Positions 42,424 to 51,732 of a DNA stretch of 64,000 nt are shown here, piece after piece. The notes beneath the pieces are model-generated. The model saw only the letters and a program-made list of their open reading frames with translations. It made no database searches and had not been told where the DNA came from. A program made the position numbers and the translations under genes. This stretch comes from [Clostridium] hylemonae DSM 15053 (GTDB lineage Bacteria; Bacillota; Clostridia; Lachnospirales; Lachnospiraceae). Positions within the stretch are counted from its first letter, which is position 1, and each line of letters opens with the position of its first letter. The stretch spans positions 2,914,001 through 2,978,000 of the forward strand of contig NZ_CP036524.1 of assembly GCF_008281175.1 (NCBI RefSeq), written 5' to 3'.

Positions 42424-43041
42424 ATGGAAGACAGACGCGTCCGGAAGACAAAGAAAAACTTAAAAGGTACTCTGATAGAAATGCTGGCGGATATGCCGTT
42501 TGAACAGATATCCATCACCGAACTCTGCCGCAGGGCCGACACGAGCCGCATCACCTTCTACTCTCACTACAGCGACAAGTATGCCCTCGCGGATGATATT
42601 TTTCAGGATATGATCCGCATCGGGACAGGTAATTATATACGCAGACAGGCGGAGAATAACCCCGGCAGAGACCTTGTGCTCGGATACTGCAATGTGCTGG
42701 ACGTCATACTGGAATTATACTATGCCAATTACGACTTTTTCCGGCACACACTGCCCGAGGAGAATCCGTACCTTGCATTCTCTTTCTATAACTATGTTCT
42801 GGAAACGGTGGAGATGCACACAGACAAAGAGGCGCGCATATTAAACTTTCACCTTAGATACACTGCAAAAAAAATCGCAGGATTCCTCTGCTACGGAATC
42901 CTGGGATTTATCAACGAATGTCATTCAGAAAAGGAAACACTGGAAGAAATACGCGGGGAAGCCAAGGAAATATTGAAAGGGCTCCTGCGGTCCGACGTAC
43001 TTGTCAGCCGCGAAACTTCACCAGCTCAGCCCCCGGCATAG
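42424..43041 (+). CDS. TetR/AcrR family regulator
   Basis: 205 residues. N-terminal TetR helix-turn-helix (about 8-55, 'LIEMLADMPFEQISITELCRRADTSRITFYSHYSDKYAL'), C-terminal ligand domain of the DhaS/TetR_C_8 kind. Divergent from degV and probably its regulator. Its 3' end overlaps the convergent EAL gene by 38 bp. Confidence 0.88.
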   Translation: MEDRRVRKTKKNLKGTLIEMLADMPFEQISITELCRRADTSRITFYSHYSDKYALADDIFQDMIRIGTGNYIRRQAENNPGRDLVLGYCNVLDVILELYYANYDFFRHTLPEENPYLAFSFYNYVLETVEMHTDKEARILNFHLRYTAKKIAGFLCYGILGFINECHSEKETLEEIRGEAKEILKGLLRSDVLVSRETSPAQPPA

Positions 43042-44917
43042 GCCGCGCATAATAAAAACCCTGGATCTTATCCGCCCCCATACTGGTGAGCGTCTCCGAC
43101 TGGCCGGCCGTCTCGACCCCTTCTGCGATAACTTCCATCCCCATCTCATGGAACAGGCTGATAAGGCCGCAAACTATATTGTAACCCTTCTCCGCCTTCT
43201 CGGTGATGCCCACAAGACTCTTATCCAGCTTGATCGATTCAAAATGATACTCTGCCACGGAAGCAAAATTAGAATAACCGATGCCAAAGTCATCCAGATA
43301 AAAACGAAATCCGAATTCTTCCATCTCATGTATCACTTTCTGTACCTGCACCGCATCTTCTGATATGACACGCTCGGTGATCTCAAACTTTATCTTTTGG
43401 GGCGCAATGTCCCATGCCCCCAGAAGTCTCTGGATCCTCCGCGGAAGATCAGGCTCCTCAAATTGTTCCATAGACATATTCACAGATATCGTACCGACCG
43501 GCAGATCCGGATTTCTCTTAATAAACCGGCACACTTCCCCGAGCACCTGCCAGAAGATATTGCTCACGACTCCGATCCCTTCCGCTACAGGGATAAATTC
43601 ATCCGGAGAGAGAAATCCTCCTTCTCCGTCCCGGAGCCTTACGAGCGCCTCTGCAGAATAATAACATCCCTTTTCCGGGGAATATACCGGCTGGTACCAT
43701 ACTTCAAAAAGCTGTTCTTTCACCGCTCTGCGCACGGTATCCGCCACCATCCTGGCGCGCAGGAAACGTTCTTTTACTTCCCTGCCGAAATGTATATGCT
43801 TCTGGCCGGAATGCTTGGCAAGCGAAAGCAAGTAGTCCAGAAGCTCCATCATCTGGTCTTCTTCCTGGTCTCCCCCTGTATGGACCATACTGCCGAAAGC
43901 TGCCGTTATGGTCTCCTCGTACTGTCCGATCACCCATGGCTGCTCAAACCTCTCTTCCAGCTCTCTTGCATATCTGTCCGCCAAAGCAGAGTCTGAATAA
44001 GGAAATATAACGGCAAATGTCACCCCTATATATCTGTAAACGGCAGCTTCTCTGTATGTCTCTTCCAGCCACAAAACAACGGCATAGAGAAATTCATTGC
44101 CGGTCTGATGGCCGTAACGCTGATTGATAGCTCCGAAATCTCGCGGAACTACAAGCAGTACCTGAAACTTCTGCTTTCCCGCCACCCGGTAAGCAAGCTC
44201 GGAATAGAATGCATTTCTGTTTCCCGCCCCGGTCACGCTGTCATTCTCTCTCCGCTGGCTGAAGAAGCTTATAAAAAGAATCGTATCGACAAACGCCACG
44301 ATGATCCCATTGAGCAGCAGCCCCTGATTTATGAGCTGCATTGCAACAAGCGTAATGACAACCGGCGGAAACAGTTTCAGCGCATGTTTCATCTCCCTGC
44401 TCACACTGGAACGGTGTCTGAAAAAACAGATATACAGAAACATCATCTCCAACAGCATAACACCGTAACCTGCGCCATTCAATATCCCTCTGTGATAATT
44501 GCCCCCGCTGTCAAACCAGAACAATACCCCCGCCTTCAGATTCACGAAAATAAGGACGGTATAGAGACTGACAAAAGAGACGAGCATTCTTCTGGCACGC
44601 ACGATGCAGTATTGGTCATACACGTGTTCCAGCATTTTCTCAAATATATACATGGCCGTCACTGAGGTGAGCAGTACGACGAGCCAGAAATACAACGAAT
44701 TGGCCAGTACATTTATTCCCCCAGGTATAAGCCTTCTGTGCTTCAGCAAAATGACACAGATCATATTTAACACAATGGAACATCCCGAAAGTACAAGGCA
44801 TGTTCCAAACAGCTTCAGCGAATGTGTGATTCTCTTCTTATATATCGCAAGGCTCGACAACAGAATTATGACAAGCAGCAGCGCGGCAAACTCTGTGAGC
44901 AGTGACCAGTTTGACAT
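43004..44917 (-). CDS. Membrane EAL-domain protein with degenerate GGDEF domain
   Basis: 637 residues. About 6-7 membrane helices at the N-terminus (1-225), a GGDEF-like domain (about 235-370) and an EAL domain (about 390-635). In the GGDEF domain the signature site reads RYIGVTFAVIF, so cyclase activity is unlikely. The EAL domain keeps EAL (SAEALVRL), ITERVI, LDDFGIGYSN, the KLDKS lysine and EGVET, so it should hydrolyse cyclic di-GMP. The degenerate domain may bind GTP and tune the phosphodiesterase. No c-di-GMP riboswitch is seen in the window. Confidence 0.9.
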   Translation of the reverse strand: MSNWSLLTEFAALLLVIILLSSLAIYKKRITHSLKLFGTCLVLSGCSIVLNMICVILLKHRRLIPGGINVLANSLYFWLVVLLTSVTAMYIFEKMLEHVYDQYCIVRARRMLVSFVSLYTVLIFVNLKAGVLFWFDSGGNYHRGILNGAGYGVMLLEMMFLYICFFRHRSSVSREMKHALKLFPPVVITLVAMQLINQGLLLNGIIVAFVDTILFISFFSQRRENDSVTGAGNRNAFYSELAYRVAGKQKFQVLLVVPRDFGAINQRYGHQTGNEFLYAVVLWLEETYREAAVYRYIGVTFAVIFPYSDSALADRYARELEERFEQPWVIGQYEETITAAFGSMVHTGGDQEEDQMMELLDYLLSLAKHSGQKHIHFGREVKERFLRARMVADTVRRAVKEQLFEVWYQPVYSPEKGCYYSAEALVRLRDGEGGFLSPDEFIPVAEGIGVVSNIFWQVLGEVCRFIKRNPDLPVGTISVNMSMEQFEEPDLPRRIQRLLGAWDIAPQKIKFEITERVISEDAVQVQKVIHEMEEFGFRFYLDDFGIGYSNFASVAEYHFESIKLDKSLVGITEKAEKGYNIVCGLISLFHEMGMEVIAEGVETAGQSETLTSMGADKIQGFYYARPMPGAELVKFRG

Positions 44918-45020
44918 ATATTGCGGACCTCCCCCATCTATACAGTACCCTCATTTCATATGGTTCTAATTATAACTGTAAATGAATGGCAGTTCAACAA
45001 ATATATGTCATAAATTGACG

Positions 45021-45392
45021 TTACTGCCCGGATGAACTCCTCATCAGTCCCTGGTCGTAACGCTCTATCTTCCCGTTCAGACGCTCCAGCGCCGCCTGCA
45101 TATCCTCCATCCTTTCGATCAGACGGTTTCTCTGCTCGGCAAGAATATCCCTGCGGGCATCGACCGTATCGTCGCCCTGCCGGTACAGCGCCACATATTC
45201 TATAAGCGCTTCTATCTGTACACCGGCCTTGCGCATACACTTTATAAGCTGGACCCACTGACAGGACTCTTCATCGTAGTCTCTCACGCCGCTTTTATTG
45301 CGCGGAACCCTTGGTATGAGTCCGATTCTCTCATAATAGCGTAAAGTGTCGGCAGACAGATCAAAACGTTCACTCACTTCTTTGATCGTCAT
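45021..45392 (-). CDS. MerR family regulator (AdhR-like)
   Basis: 123 residues: winged helix (MTIKEVSERFDLSADTLRYYERIGLIPRVPRNKSGVRDY) followed by a dimer coiled coil; no metal-binding cysteine tail. AdhR-like MerR proteins respond to aldehydes or electrophiles. It follows the flavodoxin-like gene by 35 nt and is probably co-transcribed from the 19-bp-spacer promoter at 45996-46026. A matching promoter precedes the aldo/keto reductase at 52270. Confidence 0.9.
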   Translation of the reverse strand: MTIKEVSERFDLSADTLRYYERIGLIPRVPRNKSGVRDYDEESCQWVQLIKCMRKAGVQIEALIEYVALYRQGDDTVDARRDILAEQRNRLIERMEDMQAALERLNGKIERYDQGLMRSSSGQ

Positions 45393-45427
45393 ACTATGTC
45401 CCTCCTGATTTTATATGATCTGGTTGT

Positions 45428-45964
45428 TTAAACATTGCGGCCGGCATCATATGCTTCCTGCATTGCCGGTTTATCTTTGACCTCTCCCGCCTGCCATACT
45501 CCGGCGCCATAAATGACGCCTCTCTCCCGGGGACTGTCAAGACAGACCGTAAATCCACGGAGTCCTTCGACCGTACGCTCCATCTGCGCGATGCTGTCCA
45601 CCGCCGCAGTGACGATAAAATAAAATTCTTTCTCTTTCATCTCCGTGTATCTGGAACAGCACCGGTCGATGAGCGTTTTCATCTGGGCATCCATCGTGTA
45701 GAAATAAACCGGCGTAGCCATGACGATCACATCCGCCTCGATGAGCTTATCCAGGATCTTAGCCATATCATCCTTCTGCGGACACGGTTTTCCGAGAAAA
45801 GAACAAGTACCGCAGCCGGTACAGTAATTGATATTCTTTTCCCTCAGAAATATTTTCTCCGCTTTATTTCCCGCCTCAACGGCTCCTCTCATAAACTCAT
45901 CACACAAAATATCCGAATTCCCGCCCTTTCTGGGACTCGCCGACAGTAACAATACTTTCTTCAT
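45428..45964 (-). CDS. Flavodoxin-like NAD(P)H-dependent FMN reductase with CxxC motif
   Basis: 178 residues: FMN-binding start KVLLLSASPRKGGNSD, then YCTGCGTCSFLGKPCPQKDDM, a cysteine cluster found in the iron-sulfur flavoprotein/NADPH-dependent oxidoreductase family, and the MATPVYFYTMDAQMKTLIDR segment. Probably reduces quinones, aldehyde-derived or other electrophiles with flavin. First gene of a two-gene unit with the MerR regulator. Confidence 0.88.
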   Translation of the reverse strand: MKKVLLLSASPRKGGNSDILCDEFMRGAVEAGNKAEKIFLREKNINYCTGCGTCSFLGKPCPQKDDMAKILDKLIEADVIVMATPVYFYTMDAQMKTLIDRCCSRYTEMKEKEFYFIVTAAVDSIAQMERTVEGLRGFTVCLDSPRERGVIYGAGVWQAGEVKDKPAMQEAYDAGRNV

Positions 45965-45995
45965 ATTTTCAGGCTCCTTCCTTAGCTTTTATATG

Positions 45996-46026
45996 AGCGT
46001 ATCACCTGGAGTGTACTCAAAGTCAA
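45996..46026 (-). promoter_or_regulatory. MerR-type promoter (19-bp spacer) of the FMN reductase gene
   Basis: Minus strand: TTGACT (46021-46026), 19-bp spacer and TACGCT (45996-46001). The spacer holds GAGTACACTC followed by CAGG. An over-long 19-bp spacer is the hallmark of MerR-activated promoters. The promoter at 53445-53475 matches at 23 of 31 positions. Confidence 0.75.
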
Positions 46027-46041
46027 TACTTTTTCGGAAGA

Positions 46042-46860
46042 TCATGAAATTTTTATATCCATGCTGCCTGAACGGAAGCCCTCCAGATCTATCGTGATAT
46101 ATGTAAATCCGAGTTCTTTCAGCTGTTCTGTCAGTTCCTCTCTGCGCCTGAAAAGCCCGTCCAGAGCTTCTGCATCCACTTCTATTCTGGCTATATCGCC
46201 GTGCAGACGCAGACGTACATTATAAAAGCCCATTTCCCGGATGTACGCCTCGCCCCTTTCTATCATCTGAAGCTTATCACAGGTGATATGTGTGCCATAG
46301 GGAAGCCTTGTCGCCAGGCAGGGGCTCGCCGGACGTTCTGCCACCGAGACGCCGCGCCTTCGCGCCAGTTCTCTGACTTCCTGCTTCGTTATGTGGCATT
46401 GTGCCAGCGGACTTAAAATACGAAGCTCCTTGAGCGCCTTGAGACCGGGGCGGTATTCATGCAGATCATCTTCATTCGTTCCTTCCAGCACACAGCGCAC
46501 ATTGAGTGTTTCCGCAAGCGCTCTTATCTTGCGGAAAATACTCTTCTTGCAGCGGTAGCATCTGTCCACCGGATTCTCTTTAATTCCAGCCTCGTCAAGC
46601 TCATCGATCTCCAGCACACGATGCAGCGCCCCCATCTCCCGGGCCACTCTCCTGGCCGTATCCAGGTCGCTTCCCGGATGCAGCTTTGTCATCACCGTTA
46701 CAGCGTACACGTCTGTGCCATTCTCTAAAGCCGCATCACACGCCGCTCTCAGAAGAAGGGCAGAGTCGGCTCCGCCTGAGAATGCCACGACAACATCTTC
46801 TTTCGTCCACTCCTTCAGCATATGCGAAAGCCGGACATATTTTTCATTGTTTGCTTCCAT
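46042..46860 (-). CDS. larE: Pyridinium-3,5-bisthiocarboxylate synthase (sulfur transferase)
   Basis: 272 residues from ATG 46860, with GAGGG upstream and inside the larC end. PP-loop SGGADS near the N-terminus; DRCYRCKK and RPASPCLATRLPYG carry the cysteines of the family, the latter position being the sulfur donor in LarE. The protein adenylates the P2CMN carboxylates and transfers sulfur to make the nickel-pincer precursor. Last gene of the larB-larC-larE group. Confidence 0.93.
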   Translation of the reverse strand: MEANNEKYVRLSHMLKEWTKEDVVVAFSGGADSALLLRAACDAALENGTDVYAVTVMTKLHPGSDLDTARRVAREMGALHRVLEIDELDEAGIKENPVDRCYRCKKSIFRKIRALAETLNVRCVLEGTNEDDLHEYRPGLKALKELRILSPLAQCHITKQEVRELARRRGVSVAERPASPCLATRLPYGTHITCDKLQMIERGEAYIREMGFYNVRLRLHGDIARIEVDAEALDGLFRRREELTEQLKELGFTYITIDLEGFRSGSMDIKIS

Positions 46861-48136
46861 CACATTCCCTCATGATCAGTGCGTATACCTCCTGATACGG
46901 TCGTTTACATGCCCTGCCAAGAGCCGCGGCGCTTTCATATTCCGGATACGCTCTGACGTTGGAACCGACCCGGCACATCTTCACCTTCGCGTCCCCGATG
47001 CTTGTATGCACCGTCTTTACCGTACGCTCCAGCACGGTGCGCTCCATCCTCTGTCTCCGTATTCCGATGGTCGTCGTCTCCTCGAATACGATCTGTTCCA
47101 GCCGTGGGATATCTTCCTCAGAGCATATGATATTAAGCTGATAGGCAGGACGGTTTTTCTTCATGTAGACAGGCATATAATTTACATCTCTGGCGCCTTC
47201 TTCCATGAGGCGCTCCATCACGTATCCGAGCGCTTCGCCGGTACAGTCGTCGATGTTTGTCTCCAGCTTCCATATACAGTCGCTTTCAAAAGATGGACTC
47301 GTATCTTCAATTAACATGGCTCTTAAGATACCCGGGCGGTCATACTCCCGTTTTCCTGCCCCCATTCCCGTCTTCCTCACTGCAAATGACGCCGGCAGCT
47401 TCTCTGACGTACGCACCGCGGCTGCTATAGCCGCGCCTGTAGGTGTGACAAATTCTCCCCGGCTTTCTGTCAGGCTGAGATTCAAATGATATGTCTCCAC
47501 GATATTGGCGACCGCCGGCACCGGCACCGGGAGAATACCGTGCTGACAGCGTATTGTTCCGCAGCCTTCATAAAGCACCGGCACGATGCACTCCTTCACG
47601 CGCAGGTTGTCAAGGCATACGGCCACAGATAGGATGTCTACGATCGAATCGACCGCCCCCACCTCATGAAAATGCACTTCCTCCACAGGCACGCCGTGGG
47701 CTTTCGCCTCCGCGTCTGCCAGAATCCGGAATATCTTTTCCGCTGTTTCTTTTGCGCCGTCTGTCATCCGGGCATGGCTGATTATGTGCAGAATCTCATG
47801 AAGTCCCCGGTGGACATGCGCGTGCGCGTGTGAATGTCCGCCTTCCCCGTCGTGGCTGTGTCTGTGCACGTGGCCGTGATGACCGTGCAGGTATTCCATG
47901 TCATGATCGTGATTTTGATGCGCTTCATCGAGAACAACGTCAAAATCACATACGTCAAGCCCCGCCTTTTTTACCCTGCTTATTTTTATCCGGAAGCCCT
48001 CTACCGGAAGACTCTCAAGCGCCTGCTCCAGTACCTTCCGGTCCGCTCCCAGGTCAAGCAGCGCGGCAGCCGTCATATCGCCGCTGATGCCTGAGCAGCA
48101 TTCCAGATATAGTATGTTCCCTGTCTGTTTCTCCAT
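46844..48136 (-). CDS. larC: Nickel-pincer cofactor nickel insertase
   Basis: 430 residues from ATG 48136. LarC hallmarks: LYLECCSGISGDMTAAALLDLG, a His-rich nickel-binding tract (about 75-110, HGHHGHVHRHSHDG then HSHAHAHVH), EVHFHEVGAVDSIVDI, and the C-terminal half with RPAYQLNIICSEEDI. Both halves are in one frame, whereas some species need a programmed frameshift to join larC1 and larC2. CTP-dependent nickel insertion is the known role. Confidence 0.94.
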   Translation of the reverse strand: MEKQTGNILYLECCSGISGDMTAAALLDLGADRKVLEQALESLPVEGFRIKISRVKKAGLDVCDFDVVLDEAHQNHDHDMEYLHGHHGHVHRHSHDGEGGHSHAHAHVHRGLHEILHIISHARMTDGAKETAEKIFRILADAEAKAHGVPVEEVHFHEVGAVDSIVDILSVAVCLDNLRVKECIVPVLYEGCGTIRCQHGILPVPVPAVANIVETYHLNLSLTESRGEFVTPTGAAIAAAVRTSEKLPASFAVRKTGMGAGKREYDRPGILRAMLIEDTSPSFESDCIWKLETNIDDCTGEALGYVMERLMEEGARDVNYMPVYMKKNRPAYQLNIICSEEDIPRLEQIVFEETTTIGIRRQRMERTVLERTVKTVHTSIGDAKVKMCRVGSNVRAYPEYESAAALGRACKRPYQEVYALIMRECDGSKQ

Positions 48137-48137
48137 A

Positions 48138-48881
48138 TTACCGTACCCCCAGTCTGTTGATCTGCGCCGCCATATATCCCGCGCCGTAGCCATTGTCTAT
48201 GTTCACTGTCGCGATCCCGTTTGCACAGGAATTGATCATCGTAAGCAGCGCCGACAGTCCTTTAAAGTTCGCGCCGTAGCCGACCGACGTCGGCACCGCG
48301 ATGACCGGTTTATCCACCAGCCCGCCTATGACACTGGCCAGCGCCCCTTCCATGCCGGCCACGGCCACGACACAGTTTGCGCTCTGAAGTGTCTCAAGTC
48401 TTGCGAGCAGACGGTGAAGCCCGCTCACTCCCACGTCGTAGATACGCTCCACACTGCTTCCGAAAAATTCAGCTGCCTGGGCGGCTTCCTCCGCCACCGC
48501 TATGTCCGCTGTACCAGCCGTGCAGACCGCGATCTTTCCTTTCCGCTCTTTTCCTTCCTTCTCAACCTTCAAAATGCGGGAGACCGGGTCGTAAGTAATC
48601 TCCGGTATCCGCTCCCGCACCAGTTCATACTGTGCCTCGGACGCCCTTGTGCCGAACACCTCTTTGTTTTCTTCAAAAAGAACTTCAAAGATGTGCAGCA
48701 GATGTTCGTCTGCCTTACCGCTGCAGAACACTACTTCCGGAAATCCGGACCGGATCTCCCTGTGGGTATCCAGCTTGGCATACCCCATATCTACAAACGG
48801 CTTCCGGCGGAAATACCTTTCCGCTTCCTCAACCGTTATTTCTCCTGTCTTCACCTGTTCCAATATCTCATGCGTCTCCAT
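48138..48881 (-). CDS. larB: Pyridinium-3,5-biscarboxylic acid mononucleotide synthase
   Basis: 247 residues: N-terminal LarB-specific helix region with GFPEVVFCSGK (the catalytic Cys of the family is in this segment), and a C-terminal PurE-like domain (CTAGTADIAVAEEAA, VVAVAGMEGALASVIGGLVDKPVIAVPTSVGYG). Carboxylates and hydrolyses nicotinic acid adenine dinucleotide, the first pincer step. Starts 3 nt after the ATPase gene's stop, so it shares the nickel-uptake operon. Confidence 0.94.
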   Translation of the reverse strand: METHEILEQVKTGEITVEEAERYFRRKPFVDMGYAKLDTHREIRSGFPEVVFCSGKADEHLLHIFEVLFEENKEVFGTRASEAQYELVRERIPEITYDPVSRILKVEKEGKERKGKIAVCTAGTADIAVAEEAAQAAEFFGSSVERIYDVGVSGLHRLLARLETLQSANCVVAVAGMEGALASVIGGLVDKPVIAVPTSVGYGANFKGLSALLTMINSCANGIATVNIDNGYGAGYMAAQINRLGVR

Positions 48882-48884
48882 CGC

Positions 48885-49637
48885 TCAGACTCCTTTCATA
48901 AAACGGAAGGAAAGAGGCAGTTCCAGCCCGTGGGAGGCGAGCAGCTCTTCATCCTTTAATATCTCTTCCGTCTTTCCTGCCCGCACGATCTCTCCTTCTG
49001 ACAGGAGCACCGTCCGCCCGCACGTATCGTAGATAAAATCCAGATCGTGGGAGGCGATCAGCCTGACCGCAGGCAGCTCATTTAATATATGTATCAGCTT
49101 CCTCCTGTTCCCGGGGTCCAGTGCGGCGGACGGCTCATCCATAAGCAGTATCTCCGCCCCCATGGAAAGCACGGACGCAATGGCGGCCAGTTTCTTCTGT
49201 CCTCCGGACAGGCGGTAAATATGCCGGTCTTTCAGCTCCTCGATGCCGGTCTGCCTGAGCGCCTCCAGCGTCCGCTCCTTCACCTTCTCTTCACTCATAC
49301 CGTAGTTTCGCGGGGCAAAAGCCACATCCTCATATACCGTGTTCATAAAAAGCTGACTGTCCGAATCCTGGAATACATAACCGGCCTTCCGGCGGATGGC
49401 GGACAGATTCTCCTTCACCACATCCATACCGCACACCTGCACGCTCCCTTCATAACCGGGCAGCAGACCGACCAGTATCTTAAGCAGTGTTGACTTCCCT
49501 GCCCCGTTGGCGCCGATAATGCCGACAGACTCTCCGTCTTCCGCAAAAAACGCGGCTTCTTTAAGTACAGGGGCTGTCTGCCCTTTATCTCTGCTTTTGT
49601 ACCGGAACGTAAGGTTTTCTATCTCTATTTTTTTCAA
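48885..49637 (-). CDS. nikO: ECF-type nickel transporter ATPase (CbiO/NikO family)
   Basis: 250 residues. The open frame begins at TTG 49667, but the TTG at 49637 has GAGGG about 7 nt before and gives KKIEIENLTFRYKS. Walker A GANGAGKST, signature LSGGQKKLAAIASVLS, Walker B ILLMDEPSAALDP. Energises group-I ECF metal uptake. The CbiO and NikO families are hard to separate by sequence; the lar genes argue for nickel. Confidence 0.88.
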   Translation of the reverse strand: MKKIEIENLTFRYKSRDKGQTAPVLKEAAFFAEDGESVGIIGANGAGKSTLLKILVGLLPGYEGSVQVCGMDVVKENLSAIRRKAGYVFQDSDSQLFMNTVYEDVAFAPRNYGMSEEKVKERTLEALRQTGIEELKDRHIYRLSGGQKKLAAIASVLSMGAEILLMDEPSAALDPGNRRKLIHILNELPAVRLIASHDLDFIYDTCGRTVLLSEGEIVRAGKTEEILKDEELLASHGLELPLSFRFMKGV

Positions 49638-49656
49638 ACGCGATCCCTCTTTTCTG

Positions 49657-50460
49657 TCACATCCCAATCATCCTGCCTGCCGTCTCAAACAATGGAAATA
49701 CGCGAAGCACTGACAGTACAGCACACCAGAACAGTGCATATTGTATGCTCCCGCGGTGCTTCCCTTCCATGCCGCTTAACCGGTACTCACCTGTAAATCC
49801 TCTCAGCGTCATGCTCTCATACACGAGTTCCGCACGGTCCATGCTCCGCAGAAGCATCTGACCCGCAAGTGTCCCCCAGACTTTGAAACGGATACCTTTT
49901 TCCCCCGGCGCTCTCAGAGAATACGCCTGGGTGACCCGCTCCGCCTCTTTCAGCATGAGCATGACGTAACGGTAGATGAGCATGATAAGCGTGACGAGTA
50001 TCTTCGGCACATGCAGCATACGCAGGGCGCAGCAGATCTTTTCTATTGACGTGGCCGCGGCCAGAAGGTAGGACGCAGACACACAGAACATTGCTTTCAG
50101 CACAAGCGTCAGCATGGAGACCACTCCGCCCGTCACCGGTATCCTTCCTATATAGAACAGCACGGCGCGGTCGAAAAACGGATTTGCGATACCGACCATG
50201 CACACGACAAGCAGTATGTACTTCAGTTGTCCGGCAGCCCGCTTAAAAGACAGATCACCGAGAATGATAAGAATGACCGGGTAGAGGCACATGCCGGCCA
50301 GTCCTGACAGGTTGTATTTGCCAAAGGACACGACCAGAACCATATACCATACCGTCACTATGACCTTTGCAAGGGGGTGAATGCGGCAAAGCCATGTATC
50401 ACGCTCCGCCGACTCGTCCAGATAATGTATCCCGCGAATTGCCTCATCGATCCTGCTCAT
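49657..50460 (-). CDS. nikQ: ECF-type nickel transporter T component (CbiQ/NikQ family)
   Basis: 267 residues from ATG 50460 (MSRIDEAIRGIHYLDE); the longer frame is inside nikMN. Six helices and the coupling helices with ERVTQAYSLRAPGEKG and RSMDRAELVYESMTLRGF. Transmembrane partner of the ATPase; 17-bp overlap with the upstream gene. Confidence 0.9.
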   Translation of the reverse strand: MSRIDEAIRGIHYLDESAERDTWLCRIHPLAKVIVTVWYMVLVVSFGKYNLSGLAGMCLYPVILIILGDLSFKRAAGQLKYILLVVCMVGIANPFFDRAVLFYIGRIPVTGGVVSMLTLVLKAMFCVSASYLLAAATSIEKICCALRMLHVPKILVTLIMLIYRYVMLMLKEAERVTQAYSLRAPGEKGIRFKVWGTLAGQMLLRSMDRAELVYESMTLRGFTGEYRLSGMEGKHRGSIQYALFWCAVLSVLRVFPLFETAGRMIGM

Positions 50461-51460
50461 GCTTCTCTTTCTTTCTGAAAAACCGGAATGCATAGCAGGA
50501 AAGCACGCAGACGAGTATGACGGCGGCCCCGCCCGCAATGCCTGCCACCGATGTCCCGGCCGCCGACTCACTGTGGCGGAACATATAGTCCGGAAGCAGG
50601 GCCGTTGCACTCTGTATCCTTTCCGCCAGAACGTGCGCCTGCCCGGAAGCCGCGATCTCCGCAGATCCTGTGATTCTCTCAATCGACCATTCCAGCCCGT
50701 CCGGATATGCGGACGCAAGCAGCGAGATGCCGCCTGCGGTCACAGCTGCAGCCGCAGCGAGTACGAGCATCGTCTTTTTATAGCTGAGCTTTCCTTCCCG
50801 AATCGGACCCGGACCCGCCTCACCGGTCCAGATGAGCTCTGGTCTCGCCTCATATACAAAGAGAAGCACCGCCGCCGTGATGGCGCCCTCCACAAGCCCG
50901 ATGGCGAGGTGTATCGGCTGCATAGCCGCGGCAAACACACCGAATGGCAGTTCCGTCACACCGGAAGCCAATGTCTCAAGCGTCACTGAGAATGCGCCGA
51001 GCTGCAATGTCAGAACACAGGCCGCAATAGAAGCGAACATGATCTTTCCCCGGCTCACTCCTCTCTTCATCATCTGCTTCCATATGAGGAAGCCTCCTAT
51101 GAAACAGCCGTAGAACGCCATGTTCCATATGTTGCATCCAAGCGCCAGAAGCCCGCCGTCCGCAAACATAAGGCACTGGATGAGCAGAACTCCTATCATC
51201 GTCAGAAATCCCGCATAAGGCCCGAGTATGGCGGTCAAAAGCACTCCTCCGCACAGATGTCCGGAGGAACCCGTCCCCGGAATGGTAAAGTTGATCATCT
51301 GGGCGGCAAATACAAAAGCCCCCATCACCCCCATCGCCGGTATCTTTCCCGGTTCATCTTCCATCCTTACCTTTTTGAGCGAACCGCCTGCCGCGGCCGC
51401 CGAACAGGCGTACATCGTCCCCGCCACCGCCGGTGTTATAAGCGCGTCTGCCATATGCAT
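50444..51460 (-). CDS. nikMN: ECF nickel/cobalt transporter substrate-binding component, M-N fusion
   Basis: 338 residues from ATG 51460 (AAGGAGG about 9 nt upstream). The start HMADALITPAV is the conserved metal-binding N-terminus (His2) of CbiM/NikM. Seven helices with TIPGTGSSGHLCGGVLLTAILGPYAGF. The C-terminal part (about 230-330) is N-like, with PDGLEWSIERI. The short leader frame to 51511 is discarded. Likely nickel because of the lar genes. Confidence 0.92.
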   Translation of the reverse strand: MHMADALITPAVAGTMYACSAAAAGGSLKKVRMEDEPGKIPAMGVMGAFVFAAQMINFTIPGTGSSGHLCGGVLLTAILGPYAGFLTMIGVLLIQCLMFADGGLLALGCNIWNMAFYGCFIGGFLIWKQMMKRGVSRGKIMFASIAACVLTLQLGAFSVTLETLASGVTELPFGVFAAAMQPIHLAIGLVEGAITAAVLLFVYEARPELIWTGEAGPGPIREGKLSYKKTMLVLAAAAAVTAGGISLLASAYPDGLEWSIERITGSAEIAASGQAHVLAERIQSATALLPDYMFRHSESAAGTSVAGIAGGAAVILVCVLSCYAFRFFRKKEKHEQDR

Positions 51461-51510
51461 AATACAAATCCTCCTTGTGAACAGAGATTCCTTTTGAATC
51501 TCCTTTATCA

Positions 51511-51565
51511 TAAAAATGCCATGAAAACATAAGCCTCCTTGGGAAGCCTCACACCTTCATGGCAT
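51511..51565 (-). terminator. Leader hairpin with T-run before nikMN (terminator or attenuator)
   Basis: Perfect 10-bp arms (51516-51525 with 51556-51565) and an inner CTTCC/GGAGG helix, followed on the minus strand by TTTTT. It lies about 55 bp before the nikMN start, so it either ends the DUF3842 transcript or attenuates the nickel genes. Confidence 0.65.
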
Positions 51566-51594
51566 TTCATTTCTTATTATTTTCCTTCATTTTT

Positions 51595-51651
51595 ACTGAA
51601 CCGGCCTTCACTGAACCGACCTTCACTGAATCGGCCTTCACTGAACGTGCC
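51595..51651. repeat. Four tandem 15-bp repeats in the nikMN leader
   Basis: ACTGAACCGGCCTTC and three variants (51595, 51610, 51625, 51640) run head to tail between DUF3842 and nikMN. No protein role is supported. Confidence 0.85.
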
Positions 51652-51732
51652 GGCATATACAGCCGGAAAAGATATGCGGCGTCCGGCCTGGCCGGACACA
51701 GAGGACACTTGGCGCCCTCTTTTTATGCCGTT

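Noticed and set aside
46844-48136. Programmed frameshift in larC
   Set aside because: Both LarC halves are in one continuous frame here.
51461-51732. NiCo or cobalamin riboswitch before the nickel genes
   Set aside because: I could not find the conserved core of either class by eye; only hairpins and repeats are reported.
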